Part shown: in pieces, positions 24,042 to 32,768 of the stretch
Layout of the letters: the number at the start of each line of letters is the position of its first letter
Numbering within the stretch: the first letter of the stretch is position 1
Assembly: GCF_028649435.1 (NCBI RefSeq)
Contig: NZ_JAQSIN010000006.1
DNA: 64,000 nucleotides
Direction: 5' to 3' (one strand)
Origin: Curvibacter microcysteis
Lineage (GTDB): Bacteria; Pseudomonadota; Gammaproteobacteria; Burkholderiales; Burkholderiaceae_C
Program-made: the position numbers and the translations under genes
Notes under the pieces: model-generated
What the model was told of the DNA's origin: nothing
Database searches by the model: none
The model's input: only the letters and a program-made list of their open reading frames with translations

Positions 24042-25097
24042 TCAGTCCTGGGCGAGGGGCTTGCTGGGGTCGGCGGTGCCCGCAATGGCTTGGGCCAGCG
24101 GGGTCCAGACGTCCAGCTTCAGCTCCTGGCGGGCGCGCTCGATGGCGGGCACGTAGCAAGAGCGCGAGGGGTTGCCGACAGGCTGGCGCGCCAGGCTCAC
24201 GGGCTGACCCGGGCTGAGCTGCTGGTTCACCTGGCGTGCCAGTTGTTCGATGGTGATGGCCTGGTCCGAGCCCACGTTGTAGGCGCGGCCATGGTCACCG
24301 CGCAGCAGCAGTTGCAGCAGCCACACCGCCAGGTCGGCCCCGTAAAGGTAGCTGCGCACCGGCGTGCCGTCGCCTTGCACCTGCACGCCGCGGCCGGCCA
24401 GGCCGTCGCGGATGAAGTTGCCGATGGCAAAGTGGCCCTGCAAGTCCAGGCCGGCGCCCACAAAGGCAAAGCAGCGCGCCACCGGGATGGCCATGCCATG
24501 CGCGTCGCCAAAGTGGCGGCTCCACAGCTCGGCGGTGGCCTTGGCTTCGCCATAGGGGTCGGGTTGCTCCAGGCTGCGTTGCAGGGCGGCGGTCTCGGGC
24601 GTGTGGCTGGCCGCGCGGGCGGCTGGCCCATAGACCGCGCCGGAGCTGACAAACAGCGCTCGCTTCACGCCCTGGGCCAGGGCCTGCTGCAAGGTGTTGC
24701 GCGTGCCCAGCAACACATCGTCCAGGATGGCCAGCGGTCGGGTGTGGGCCTGGGCATGGGTGTCGGTGGCGGCGTGGATCAGCAGTTCGGCCGGGCGGCG
24801 GTCTTCAAAGTGGCGCACGTCGCCGGTGACCCAGTCGATCCAGGGGCGGTCCGCGAAGTGCGGTGCCAGCGCCTGGAAGCGCTGCGGGTCGCGCGACAGC
24901 AAGCGCACGCGAAAGCGGTGGCCGCGCTGCTGCAGCAGGTCCAGCAGGCAGAGCAGCCAGTAGCCAAAAAAGCCGGTACCGCCGGTGATGAACAGGGTCT
25001 TGTCGTCCAGCGCCCCGGCGTCCAGGTGCGGCAGCAACTGGGCCAGCCGTCCCTGGATGGCGGGCAGACCGGGGGCGGGGTAGGGCGGCAAGCTCAC
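24042..25097 (-). CDS. NAD-dependent epimerase/dehydratase (extended SDR)
   Basis: A 351-residue nucleotide-sugar enzyme. The dinucleotide motif FITGGTGFFGYWLL begins near residue 37, after a helical N-terminal extension; catalytic Ser and Tyr/Lys are in LFVSSGAVYGP and PYGEAKATAE. RCFAFVGAGLDLQGHFAIGNFI and DGTPVRSYLYGADLA are the usual substrate-binding elements. It could reduce, epimerise or dehydrate the sugar made by the rfbFGH genes; a YerF-like side-chain reductase role is possible but unproven. It lies 20 bases after the NeuB-like gene and directly before the giant transferase. Confidence 0.85.
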   Translation of the reverse strand: MSLPPYPAPGLPAIQGRLAQLLPHLDAGALDDKTLFITGGTGFFGYWLLCLLDLLQQRGHRFRVRLLSRDPQRFQALAPHFADRPWIDWVTGDVRHFEDRRPAELLIHAATDTHAQAHTRPLAILDDVLLGTRNTLQQALAQGVKRALFVSSGAVYGPAARAASHTPETAALQRSLEQPDPYGEAKATAELWSRHFGDAHGMAIPVARCFAFVGAGLDLQGHFAIGNFIRDGLAGRGVQVQGDGTPVRSYLYGADLAVWLLQLLLRGDHGRAYNVGSDQAITIEQLARQVNQQLSPGQPVSLARQPVGNPSRSCYVPAIERARQELKLDVWTPLAQAIAGTADPSKPLAQD

Positions 25098-25117
25098 GGG
25101 GCGGCCAGGCGAGGCGT

Positions 25118-26224
25118 TCAGAGGCCGCGGTCGTAAATGGCCTGGCGCAGCGACTCGTGCTGGGCGTAAGGGCTGTCCACGTCGTCGATGGTCAGGGCGG
25201 CGTCACGGCTGACCGGGCGGGTCAGCTTCAGGCCGTTCATGGTCTCGCGGCAGGAGAGCTGGCCTTTTTGCAGCGGGATGGCGAGGTAGAAGTCCTCGTC
25301 GCTGCCCGGGTGCTTGAATTCATAGCCGGCAGGCAGGTCGCGTTTGACGTAAACGCCGCGCACCAGGCCGTCCAGGTACTCGGTTTCCTTCTTCTTGGGC
25401 AGGCGCTTGGACTGCCCCGAGCCCCCGCACATGGCCACGGCCTTGTGGTAGGCCTTGAACCAGGTGTCGATCTGGTGCGGCAGCGAGCAGTAAGGCGAGA
25501 CCGGGATGCCGCCTTCTTCGATGTCGATGTGGCGCTCCCAGGTGCGCGCGCCCTTGGCGTAGGACAGCAGCATGGACGAAGACCAGTCGGTGTACTCGTG
25601 CGTGGAGTAGCCGATCACGTTCTTCGGGTAGAGCTTTTTCAGGTAGTCGATCTGGTTGATTTCCAGCTCGTCGTCCTCGCTGGGGTAGAGCGACACGCAG
25701 TGGTTCACCGCCAGCGGGATGTTGCGGTTGGCGAAGAACTTCACCATGTCATCGATGTCTTTTTGGCTGGAGCCGCCCGTGGAGACGATGACGGGCTTCT
25801 TGGTCTCGGCGATGCGCTCGATCAGGAACCAGTCGTTGATGTCCGAGCTGGCGATCTTGATCAGGGGCAGGTCCAACTCTTCGCACAGGTCCACCGAGCG
25901 CTCATCAAAGGCGGTGGCCATGGGGATGCAGCCGCGTTCCTTGATGGTGCGCGTCAGGGTCTTGTACTCGGCCTTGCTGAGTTTGGTGACCTCGGTCTTC
26001 TTGATGTAGCGGATGTCCTCGCGGCCGCGGAAGTCCTTGTGGATGAAGTGGTCCACCTCTCGGAACTGCAGCTTGATGGCGGCGCGCACATTGTTGAAGC
26101 GCACCACCTGCGAGAAGTCATGCACGATCTTCAGGCCCCGGTCCAGCCGGCCCCAGTGGTTGTTGGCCAGTTCGAGAATGAAGAGGTTCTCGAAGATGCT
26201 GTTGGGGTTGTGCTCTGTGGACAT
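25118..26224 (-). CDS. NeuB-family (sialic/nonulosonic acid synthase-like) protein
   Basis: A 368-residue member of the family that condenses phosphoenolpyruvate with a hexosamine to make nine-carbon sugars. Recognisable elements are FILELANNHWG at the N-terminus, LPLIKIASSDIND, PVIVSTGGSS, NHCVSLYPS, NVIGYSTHEY and TWERHIDIEEGG, which stands in for the usual EKHFTL. A C-terminal SAF/antifreeze-like domain is suggested by VRGVYVKRDLPAGYEFKH. The ATG at 26224 has GGAG six bases upstream; an in-frame TTG at 26239 is rejected. The enzymes expected around a true NeuB (NeuC, NeuA, Pse or Leg genes) are absent from the window, so the real substrate is open. Confidence 0.85.
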   Translation of the reverse strand: MSTEHNPNSIFENLFILELANNHWGRLDRGLKIVHDFSQVVRFNNVRAAIKLQFREVDHFIHKDFRGREDIRYIKKTEVTKLSKAEYKTLTRTIKERGCIPMATAFDERSVDLCEELDLPLIKIASSDINDWFLIERIAETKKPVIVSTGGSSQKDIDDMVKFFANRNIPLAVNHCVSLYPSEDDELEINQIDYLKKLYPKNVIGYSTHEYTDWSSSMLLSYAKGARTWERHIDIEEGGIPVSPYCSLPHQIDTWFKAYHKAVAMCGGSGQSKRLPKKKETEYLDGLVRGVYVKRDLPAGYEFKHPGSDEDFYLAIPLQKGQLSCRETMNGLKLTRPVSRDAALTIDDVDSPYAQHESLRQAIYDRGL

Positions 26225-26412
26225 GGAGGACTCCGTCAAATGAGGGGCCGCAGGGGCCTGTCAAACGCCAGCCTTTGCGGAAGGGGGCGCCACATGCCGC
26301 AGCGCCGCTTGGGCCCAATCATCTCAGCAACGGCGGCGCGCAATGGGTCAAACAAAGTGGTTTTTTAGCACCAGATTGCCCGGCTGGGGCGCCTGCCCCG
26401 CTCCGCCAGCGA

Positions 26413-28194
26413 TCAGCCCTGGCGCACGGCGGCCAGTTCGGCGCGCACCGCCGCCAGCTCCTCGGCCGGCAGGAAGGGGAACATGTCGTCCAGTTCGGGC
26501 GTGGCAAAACCGCCCTCGGGCAGGGCGCGCGACTTGATGCGGGGCTCAAAGCCGGGCTCGGGGTCCACCGTCACGGCCAGCAGCTGGGGGCCGTCTTGTT
26601 GGAGGGCGGCGTCCAGTTCGGGCAGGTCGGCGGTGCTGCGCACGTCGAGGGCGCGCAGGCCAAAGGCCGTGGCCAGGCGGGCGAAGTCGGGGAAGTCCAC
26701 ACCCGAGGCCGGCGTGGCGCCCACGATGCGGCCAAAGAAGTTGTCGTGCGTGAGCCGGATCGACAGGTAGCCACCGTTGTCGATCACCACCACGATCACA
26801 TTCAGGCCCAGGCTTTTCAGGCTTTGCAGCTCTTGCAGGTTCATTTGCAGGCTGCCGTCACCGGCGAAGCAGACCACGCGGCGCTCGGGCGCGGCGATGG
26901 CCGCGCCCAGGGCGGCGGGCAGGTCAAAACCCATGGAGGCCGAGCCCGAGTTGCTGAACAGGCGCTGGCCTGGTTTCAAGGGCGCGAGCTGGAAGGGCAG
27001 GATGCAGGCCGAGGCGTTGCCGCAGACCAGGATGTCGTCTTCGCGCAGCTGGGCGCTCACGCGCTCCACCAGGCCGTAGGGGTGAATGGCCTCACCGCGG
27101 TGCGCTGGCGCTTTCAGGCCATAGCGCTGGCGCATGGCCTGGCAGGCGCTGACCCAAGGGGCGTAGCTGGGCAGCCCCGCCTGGCAGTGCTGGCGCAGGG
27201 CTTGCAAAAAGACGCGGGCGTCGGCGGTGATCTTCAGGTCGGCCTGGACCAGGGGCTTGGCCAGCTCGGCCGGGTCCACATCGACCTGCACCACCTCGGC
27301 GTGCTTGGCAAAGGTGTCCCAGTTGTAGCTGACCTGGCGGATGTTCAGGCGCGAGCCGACCACGATCACCAGGTCGGCGGCCTGCAGGCAGAAGTTGCCG
27401 GGCCGGGTGCCGATGGTGCCGGGGCGGCCCGCGAACAGCGGGTGGTCGCTGGCGATCAGGTCGTGCGTCCAGGCCGTGGCCACGGGGATGCCGTGGGCTT
27501 CGGCGAAGGCCAGCAGGTCTTGCTCGGCGCGGGCCAGGCGCACACCGGTGCCGGCCAGGATCAGCGGGCGCTGGGCCTGGGCCAGGCGCTGGGCGATGTG
27601 GGCGCAGTCGGCGTCCAGCGTGGCCGGGGCCAAGGCGGGGGGGAAGATCGGCGCCGGGATGGCCTCGCAGGCGGCGGACTGCACGTCCAGCGGGATGTCC
27701 AGCCAGACCGGCCCAGGGCGCCCGCTCACGGCGGTGACCAGGGCCTGGGGCAGCAGGGTCAGCGCCGCTTCGGGGCTGCCCACGCCTTCGGCCAGCTTGG
27801 TCACCGGGCGGGCCATTTGCAGCACCGGACCTTCCTGGTCGCCGAGCTGGCGCAGGCCGGGCACGGGGGTGTAGTCCAGGCAGGTGGCGCGCTTGACCTG
27901 GCCGCTGATGACCAGCATGGGGATCGAGTCGGTGAAGGCACCGAACACCCCATTGAGCGCGTTGATGCCGCCGGGGCCGGTGGTCACCATGACCACGGCC
28001 GGCTTGCCCGCGATGCGGGCATAACCTTCGGCGGCCATGGCGCAGGCCTGCTCGTGGTGCAGGTAAGTGCACTGCAGGCCGGGGTGGGCACCGAGCGCCT
28101 GGTTCAGGTACATGGCGCCGCCGCCGGTGACGGCAAAGACTTGGGTGATGCCTTGCTGGACCAGCCAGTCGGCAATGCGTTCGGAGAGGTTCAT
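26413..28194 (-). CDS. Thiamine diphosphate-dependent enzyme, acetolactate synthase fold
   Basis: A 593-residue three-domain ThDP enzyme. Catalytic glutamate E48 lies in YLHHEQACAMAAEGYAR; the middle domain spans about 190-330; the cofactor motif is GDGSLQMNLQELQSL with NGGY following. The family includes acetolactate synthases, but the setting next to rfbFGH suggests YerE-like chemistry: adding a two-carbon acetyl unit from pyruvate to a CDP-4-keto-3,6-dideoxyhexose to form a branched sugar. A decarboxylase or synthase for another 2-keto acid is the alternative. The start overlaps the methyltransferase stop by four bases. 188 bases separate its end from the NeuB-like gene. Confidence 0.82.
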   Translation of the reverse strand: MNLSERIADWLVQQGITQVFAVTGGGAMYLNQALGAHPGLQCTYLHHEQACAMAAEGYARIAGKPAVVMVTTGPGGINALNGVFGAFTDSIPMLVISGQVKRATCLDYTPVPGLRQLGDQEGPVLQMARPVTKLAEGVGSPEAALTLLPQALVTAVSGRPGPVWLDIPLDVQSAACEAIPAPIFPPALAPATLDADCAHIAQRLAQAQRPLILAGTGVRLARAEQDLLAFAEAHGIPVATAWTHDLIASDHPLFAGRPGTIGTRPGNFCLQAADLVIVVGSRLNIRQVSYNWDTFAKHAEVVQVDVDPAELAKPLVQADLKITADARVFLQALRQHCQAGLPSYAPWVSACQAMRQRYGLKAPAHRGEAIHPYGLVERVSAQLREDDILVCGNASACILPFQLAPLKPGQRLFSNSGSASMGFDLPAALGAAIAAPERRVVCFAGDGSLQMNLQELQSLKSLGLNVIVVVIDNGGYLSIRLTHDNFFGRIVGATPASGVDFPDFARLATAFGLRALDVRSTADLPELDAALQQDGPQLLAVTVDPEPGFEPRIKSRALPEGGFATPELDDMFPFLPAEELAAVRAELAAVRQG

Positions 28195-29447
28195 GTCGGG
28201 TTGCTCAGGAAATGGAGGCGTTGCCGGGCCCCGGGCGCCAGGGCGTCCAAGTCGTCGGTGATCTGCTGCGGGTCAATGGCCACACAGACCAGGATGGCCG
28301 CCTGCGGGTGCTGTTGCAGCCCCACGGCCGGCGCCAGGATGGGCAGGCCGTCGAGTTGCAGGCCTTGTTTGTTGGGGTCTTTGTCCAGGAAGGCGACCAG
28401 GCGATCGCGCGGCAACTGGCCTTGGCCCAGCAGGCGCTGGGCCCAGGAACCGGCGCCCCAGGCCAGGACCGGGCCCTGGGGCGGCAGGGGCGGCTGGGGC
28501 TCGCGGCGCGCGCCCTGGGCGCAGTCGACCAGGTAGCGCTGCACCGCTTGCACGGTGGCCGGCTGGGGCGACAGCGCGGCCCCGGCGTGCGGGTCGCCGC
28601 CAAAGCCCGCCACCACCGCCAGCGCGGGGTAATGGCTGCCGCCCGCCAAGGGCAGTTGGACCGCCTCGGCGCTCAGCAGCTGCAGGCCTGCCGGGGCCAG
28701 CAGGCGCGCCAGGGCCTGGGCGCTGAAGTGGTTGATGTGCTCGCTGTCGAAGTAGTAGTAGGGCGGGCGCTCACCGCAGGCGTAGCCAGCCGGGTGCGGC
28801 ACCTCGATGTAGAGCCGCCCCTCGGGCGTGAGCAGGCTGGCCAGGGCGGGCAGGCTGTGCAGGTCGCGCAGGTGTTCGGCCACATGCGAGAGCACGATCA
28901 GGTCGTAGCGCTCGCCAGCGCAGCGCGAGGCGGCCTCGTGGATCAGGCCTTCGCGCAGGAGCAGGCCGCGGGCCCGCGCGGCTTGCACCGCGCTGGGGTC
29001 GGGGTCCAGGCCTTCCACCTGTTGAAGGCCGCGCGCCTGCAGGGCGGACAGCAGGCCGCCCGCGCCACAGCCCAGGTCCAGCACACGGCCCTGGGGCTGG
29101 GGCAGCCAGGCCAGCAGGCGATCGGCCATCTGGTCCAGCCGGGCCTGGTCGGCGCTGTGCAGACCGGCACCGGTGCCGGTGGGGCCGCCGTATTTGGCGC
29201 AGCGCTGGTAGTACAAGTCGTAGGCCGATTGCGGGGCCGGGGTCTCGGCAAACACGAAGTCGCAGGCCGCGCAGGCCATCAGCCGGTAGCCGCTGGGCAG
29301 GGGCGAGCCCGAGGGCTGGGGCAGGGACAGGCTTTGCAGGGCTTGCGCCTGCGTGCTGGCGCAGACCGGGCACGGCCGGGCGCAGGCCTGCGCCGCACTG
29401 GGCAGGGCGGACGGGCTGGCGGCCTGGGCTGCGGCGGGGGCGCTCAT
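28191..29447 (-). CDS. SAM-dependent methyltransferase, sugar C-methyltransferase type
   Basis: A 418-residue protein in three parts. A zinc-binding N-terminal segment has CPVC (residues 26-29) and CAACDFVF (59-66). A class I SAM domain carries VLDLGCGAGGLL and LIVLSHVAEHLRDL, with IEVPHPAGY. A C-terminal Rossmann-like part has VLAWGAGSWAQRLLG and FLDKDPNKQG. This layout matches NDP-hexose C-methyltransferases of the TylC3/EvaC kind, which act next to a keto group. Since the rfbH product has a 4-keto group, C-methylation is chemically sensible. The gene is ten bases downstream of rfbH and overlaps the ThDP gene. Confidence 0.82.
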   Translation of the reverse strand: MSAPAAAQAASPSALPSAAQACARPCPVCASTQAQALQSLSLPQPSGSPLPSGYRLMACAACDFVFAETPAPQSAYDLYYQRCAKYGGPTGTGAGLHSADQARLDQMADRLLAWLPQPQGRVLDLGCGAGGLLSALQARGLQQVEGLDPDPSAVQAARARGLLLREGLIHEAASRCAGERYDLIVLSHVAEHLRDLHSLPALASLLTPEGRLYIEVPHPAGYACGERPPYYYFDSEHINHFSAQALARLLAPAGLQLLSAEAVQLPLAGGSHYPALAVVAGFGGDPHAGAALSPQPATVQAVQRYLVDCAQGARREPQPPLPPQGPVLAWGAGSWAQRLLGQGQLPRDRLVAFLDKDPNKQGLQLDGLPILAPAVGLQQHPQAAILVCVAIDPQQITDDLDALAPGARQRLHFLSNPT

Positions 29448-29457
29448 GGTTGCGGGC

Positions 29458-30825
29458 TCAGAAGTTCAGGCCCAGCACCTGCTTAAGGTGGCTCACCATG
29501 TAGTCGAGCTGGGCCTGGCTCAAGCCGGGCCAGACGCCGATCCAGAAGGTGTCGTTCATGACCTGGTCCGCGCGGGGCAGCGCGCCCACCACGCGGAAAT
29601 GGCGGTCCTGCATGTAGGGCTGGTGGATCAGGTTGCCGGCGAACAGCAGCCGGGTGCCGATCTTGTGCTGGTCCAGGTACTGCAGCAGGTACTGGCGGTT
29701 CAGGCCGGACTCGGGGCGCAGCGTGATCGGAAAGCCAAACCAGGACGGGTCGCTGCCGGGCGTGGCCTCGGGCAGGATGAGTTGTTCCTGGCAGTCCTGC
29801 AGCTGGGCATGCAGGTAGGCAAAGTTGTCTTTGCGCGCCTGGACAAAGCCCTCCAGCCGGTCCAACTGGGCCAGGCCGCAGGCGGCCTGCATGTCGGTGA
29901 TCTTGAGGTTGTAGCCCAGGTGGCTGTAGGTGTACTTGTGGTCGTAGCCCGCTGGCAGGCTGCCCAGCTGCCAGTCAAAGCGCTTGCCGCAGGTGTTGTC
30001 GCAACCGGGCTTGCACCAGCAGTCGCGGCCCCAGTCGCGGAAGGACTCGGCGATCTGGCGCAGCTCGGGGTCGTTGGTCAGCACCGCGCCGCCTTCGCCC
30101 ATGGTGATGTGGTGCGCGGGGTAAAAGGACAGCGTGGCCAGGTGGCCAAAGGTGCCCACTTTGCGGCCCTTCCAGGTCGAGCCCAGGGCGTCGCAGCAGT
30201 CCTCCACCAGCCACAGGCCGTGCCGCTTGGCAAAGGCGACGATGGCGTCCAGGTCAAAGGGGTTGCCCAGGGTGTGGGCAATCATGATGGCCTTGGTGCG
30301 CGGCGACAGGGCGGCTTCCAACTGGCTGACGTCGATGTTGTAGGTGGGCAGCTGCACATCGACAAACACCGGCACGGCGCCGTTTTGCAGGATGGGGTTG
30401 ACCGTGGTCGGAAAGCCCGCGGCCACCGTGATCACCTCGTCGCCGGGGCGGATGGCGCGGATGCCCAGGCGTGGCGAAGTCAGGGTGGAAAACGCCACCA
30501 GGTTGGCCGAGGAGCCCGAGTTGACGGTCAGCGCGTGCTTCACGCCCACGAAAGCGGCCAGCTTGGCTTCAAAGGCGTCGTTGAAGCGGCCCGTGGTCAG
30601 CCAGGCGTCCAGCGCGGCGTCGATCATGGCGTTCTTCTCGGGGTCGCCCACCACCTTGCCCGAGGGCGGGATGGTGTCGATGCCGGGTCGCCAGGCCACG
30701 GGCTGCGTGGCGGCGCGCGCCGGGCGGACGATGATTTCCACGTCCTGCCCCGCCAGTTCGGGCGGCAGGCTCAGTTGCACCTGGCCTTGGGCGTCGGCGC
30801 TCAGGGTGTGTCGGATCAGGCTCAT
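29458..30825 (-). CDS. rfbH: CDP-4-keto-6-deoxyglucose 3-dehydratase (E1)
   Basis: A 455-residue PMP/[2Fe-2S] enzyme that removes the 3-OH from CDP-4-keto-6-deoxyglucose. The PLP lysine is replaced by histidine in SFYPAHHITMGEGG (H238/H239), the hallmark of RfbH/AscC. The iron-sulfur cysteines are in DCWCKPGCDNTCGKRF (269-284). NSGSSANLVAFSTLTSP and PPSGKVVG also match. The first 45 residues differ from the usual N-terminal helix: they form a short beta-rich segment with LSLPPELAGQDVEIIVRP that resembles small antitoxin-like proteins. The ferredoxin-type reductase partner (E3, RfbI) is not in the window. The ATG overlaps the rfbG stop (ATGA). Confidence 0.93.
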   Translation of the reverse strand: MSLIRHTLSADAQGQVQLSLPPELAGQDVEIIVRPARAATQPVAWRPGIDTIPPSGKVVGDPEKNAMIDAALDAWLTTGRFNDAFEAKLAAFVGVKHALTVNSGSSANLVAFSTLTSPRLGIRAIRPGDEVITVAAGFPTTVNPILQNGAVPVFVDVQLPTYNIDVSQLEAALSPRTKAIMIAHTLGNPFDLDAIVAFAKRHGLWLVEDCCDALGSTWKGRKVGTFGHLATLSFYPAHHITMGEGGAVLTNDPELRQIAESFRDWGRDCWCKPGCDNTCGKRFDWQLGSLPAGYDHKYTYSHLGYNLKITDMQAACGLAQLDRLEGFVQARKDNFAYLHAQLQDCQEQLILPEATPGSDPSWFGFPITLRPESGLNRQYLLQYLDQHKIGTRLLFAGNLIHQPYMQDRHFRVVGALPRADQVMNDTFWIGVWPGLSQAQLDYMVSHLKQVLGLNF

Positions 30826-31883
30826 GCAGCGCTTTCAAATTCGGTGATCTGGGCCAGGCTGTGCTGGCGCATGTCGGCACCGGCCTGCCAGGCGCGGTAC
30901 CAGGACAAGGTGTGTTGCAGGGCGGTGGCGGCACTCCAGCGCGGCTGCCAGCCCAGGCGGCTGTGCGCCTGGCTGCAGTCGAGCTTGAGGGTGTGGGCCT
31001 CGTGCGCTTGGACGCCGGGCTCAACAGCCCAGGCGGCGTCTGGGCCCCAGGCCTGGGCCAGTTGCGCCACCACCCAGGCCACGGTGCGGGCGTCGCTGGG
31101 CTGGGGGCCGAAGTTCCAGCCCTCAGCCCAAGGGGCGCCTTCTTCATAGAGCTTTTGCGCCAGCGCCAGGTAGCCGCGCAGCGGCTCCAGCACATGTTGC
31201 CAGGGGCGGATGGCGCCAGGCTGGCGCAGGGTGACGGGGCGGCCGGCGGCGAAGGCGGCCAGCACATCGGGCACCAGGCGGGTGGGGGTCCAGTCACCGC
31301 CGCCAATCACATTGCCGGCGCGCGCACTGCCCAGCGCGATGCCTTGGGCCGCCAAAAACGAGCGCCGGTAGGAGGCGACCACCAGTTCGGTCGCGCCCTT
31401 GCTGGCCGAGTAGGGGTCATGTCCGCCCATCGGGTCGGACTCGCGGTAGCCCCAGGCCCATTCGCGGTTCTCGTAGCACTTGTCGCTGCTGACCACCAGC
31501 ACGGCGCGCACGCCCGCTTGCTGGCGCACCGCCTCCAGCACCTGGGCCGTGCCCATGACGTTGGTCGACCAGGTCTCCAGCGGGTCTTCGTAAGAGCGCG
31601 GCACCAGGGGCTGGGCGGCCAGGTGCAGCACGATGTCGGGTTGGGCCTGGGCCAGGGCGGCGCGCAGCGCGGCCGGGTCGCGGATGTCGCCCAGCGTGTG
31701 CTGCGTCAGGCCCTGGGCCACGGCAGCGGCCTCGAACAAATTGGGGTGGGTGCTGGGCGCCAGGGCGTAGCCCGACACGCGCGCGCCCAGGGTGGTCAGC
31801 CACAGGCACAGCCAGCTGCCTTTGAAGCCGGTGTGGCCGGTGATGAACACCCGCTTGCCGGCCCAGAAGCTGGGGTTCACCAT
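30822..31883 (-). CDS. rfbG: CDP-glucose 4,6-dehydratase
   Basis: A 353-residue extended SDR. It begins MVNPSFWAGKRVFITGHTGF and KGSW follows, the characteristic RfbG dinucleotide motif. VVSSDKCYENREW and the Tyr/Lys pair around DPYSASKGATELV complete the active site. It converts CDP-glucose to CDP-4-keto-6-deoxyglucose, the substrate of RfbH. The start at 31883 overlaps the rfbF stop by seven bases; an upstream frame to 31961 lies in rfbF and is rejected. Order rfbF-rfbG-rfbH matches CDP-dideoxyhexose loci of enteric bacteria. Confidence 0.95.
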   Translation of the reverse strand: MVNPSFWAGKRVFITGHTGFKGSWLCLWLTTLGARVSGYALAPSTHPNLFEAAAVAQGLTQHTLGDIRDPAALRAALAQAQPDIVLHLAAQPLVPRSYEDPLETWSTNVMGTAQVLEAVRQQAGVRAVLVVSSDKCYENREWAWGYRESDPMGGHDPYSASKGATELVVASYRRSFLAAQGIALGSARAGNVIGGGDWTPTRLVPDVLAAFAAGRPVTLRQPGAIRPWQHVLEPLRGYLALAQKLYEEGAPWAEGWNFGPQPSDARTVAWVVAQLAQAWGPDAAWAVEPGVQAHEAHTLKLDCSQAHSRLGWQPRWSAATALQHTLSWYRAWQAGADMRQHSLAQITEFESAA

Positions 31884-32647
31884 GTCTTCCACGGGGCCGC
31901 TCCGCTGGTCCAGAGTTCTTCGAGGTAGGTTTTGTCGCGCAGCGTGTCCATGGGGCGCCAAAAACCGGTGTGCTGGTAGGCGGCCAGTTGCTGCTGGCGC
32001 ACCAGGGCGTGCACGGGGCGGTCTTCCCAGATGGTGGCGTCGTCCTCGATCAGGTCCAGCACCTGGGGCGAGAGCACAAAAAAGCCGCCGTTGATGAGGT
32101 TGCCGTCGCCCAGGGGCTTTTCGGTGAAGGCCTGCACCTGGTCGCCCTGGATGTCCAGCGTGCCAAAGCGGCCCGGCGGGGCCACGGCGGCCACGGTGGC
32201 GAGCTTGCCATGCGCCTGGTGGAAGGCGATTTCGGCACTGATGTCGATGTCCGACACCCCGTCGCCGTAGGTCATGCAGAAAAACGGGTCGTCTTGCACA
32301 TAGCGCTTGATGCGGCGCAGGCGGCCGCCGGTTTGGGTCTGGTCGCCGGTGTCGACCAGGGTCACGCGCCAGGGTTCCGCATGGTGCTCGTGGATTTCCA
32401 TGCGGTTGTGCGTCATGTCAAAGGTGACGTCCGAGGTGTGCAAGAAGTAATTCGCAAAATACTCCTTGATGACGTAGCCCATATAACCGCAGCAAATCAC
32501 AAAATCGTTGATTCCATGGCTGGAATAGATTTTCATGATGTGCCAGAGAATCGGTTTGCCACCGACGCTGATCATCGGTTTGGGACGCGTCAGGGTTTCT
32601 TCACTGATTCGGGTCCCCAAACCGCCGGCCAAAATGACTGCTTTCAT
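31877..32647 (-). CDS. rfbF: Glucose-1-phosphate cytidylyltransferase
   Basis: A 256-residue nucleotidyltransferase that makes CDP-glucose from CTP and glucose 1-phosphate. It starts MKAVILAGGLGTRISEE with the GGLGTR nucleotide-binding loop, then TRPKPMISVGGKPILWHIM, FCMTYGDGVSDID and GGFFVLSP, all typical of RfbF. First gene of the CDP-sugar operon. The 121-base gap upstream separates it from the giant transferase gene on the same strand. Confidence 0.95.
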   Translation of the reverse strand: MKAVILAGGLGTRISEETLTRPKPMISVGGKPILWHIMKIYSSHGINDFVICCGYMGYVIKEYFANYFLHTSDVTFDMTHNRMEIHEHHAEPWRVTLVDTGDQTQTGGRLRRIKRYVQDDPFFCMTYGDGVSDIDISAEIAFHQAHGKLATVAAVAPPGRFGTLDIQGDQVQAFTEKPLGDGNLINGGFFVLSPQVLDLIEDDATIWEDRPVHALVRQQQLAAYQHTGFWRPMDTLRDKTYLEELWTSGAAPWKTW

Positions 32648-32768
32648 CTCAGGTGCTCCAGGCTGATGGGACGACATCAGCCTGTCAAAGCGGACTGATG
32701 GCGCCAATTCTAGGGGCAGCCATCTGGTTCAGCCCCGAGTGAAGGGGCTGAATCACCGCGCAAATAGC

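Noticed and set aside
21463..24156. An 897-codon open frame opposite the 1024-residue glycosyltransferase
   Set aside because: Low-complexity Gly/Gln/Ala/Val composition, no motif, no ribosome binding site; a codon-bias shadow of the real gene.
26275..28536. A 753-codon open frame opposite the ThDP gene
   Set aside because: Gly/Gln/His/Val-rich shadow; the ThDP enzyme on the minus strand has catalytic and cofactor motifs.
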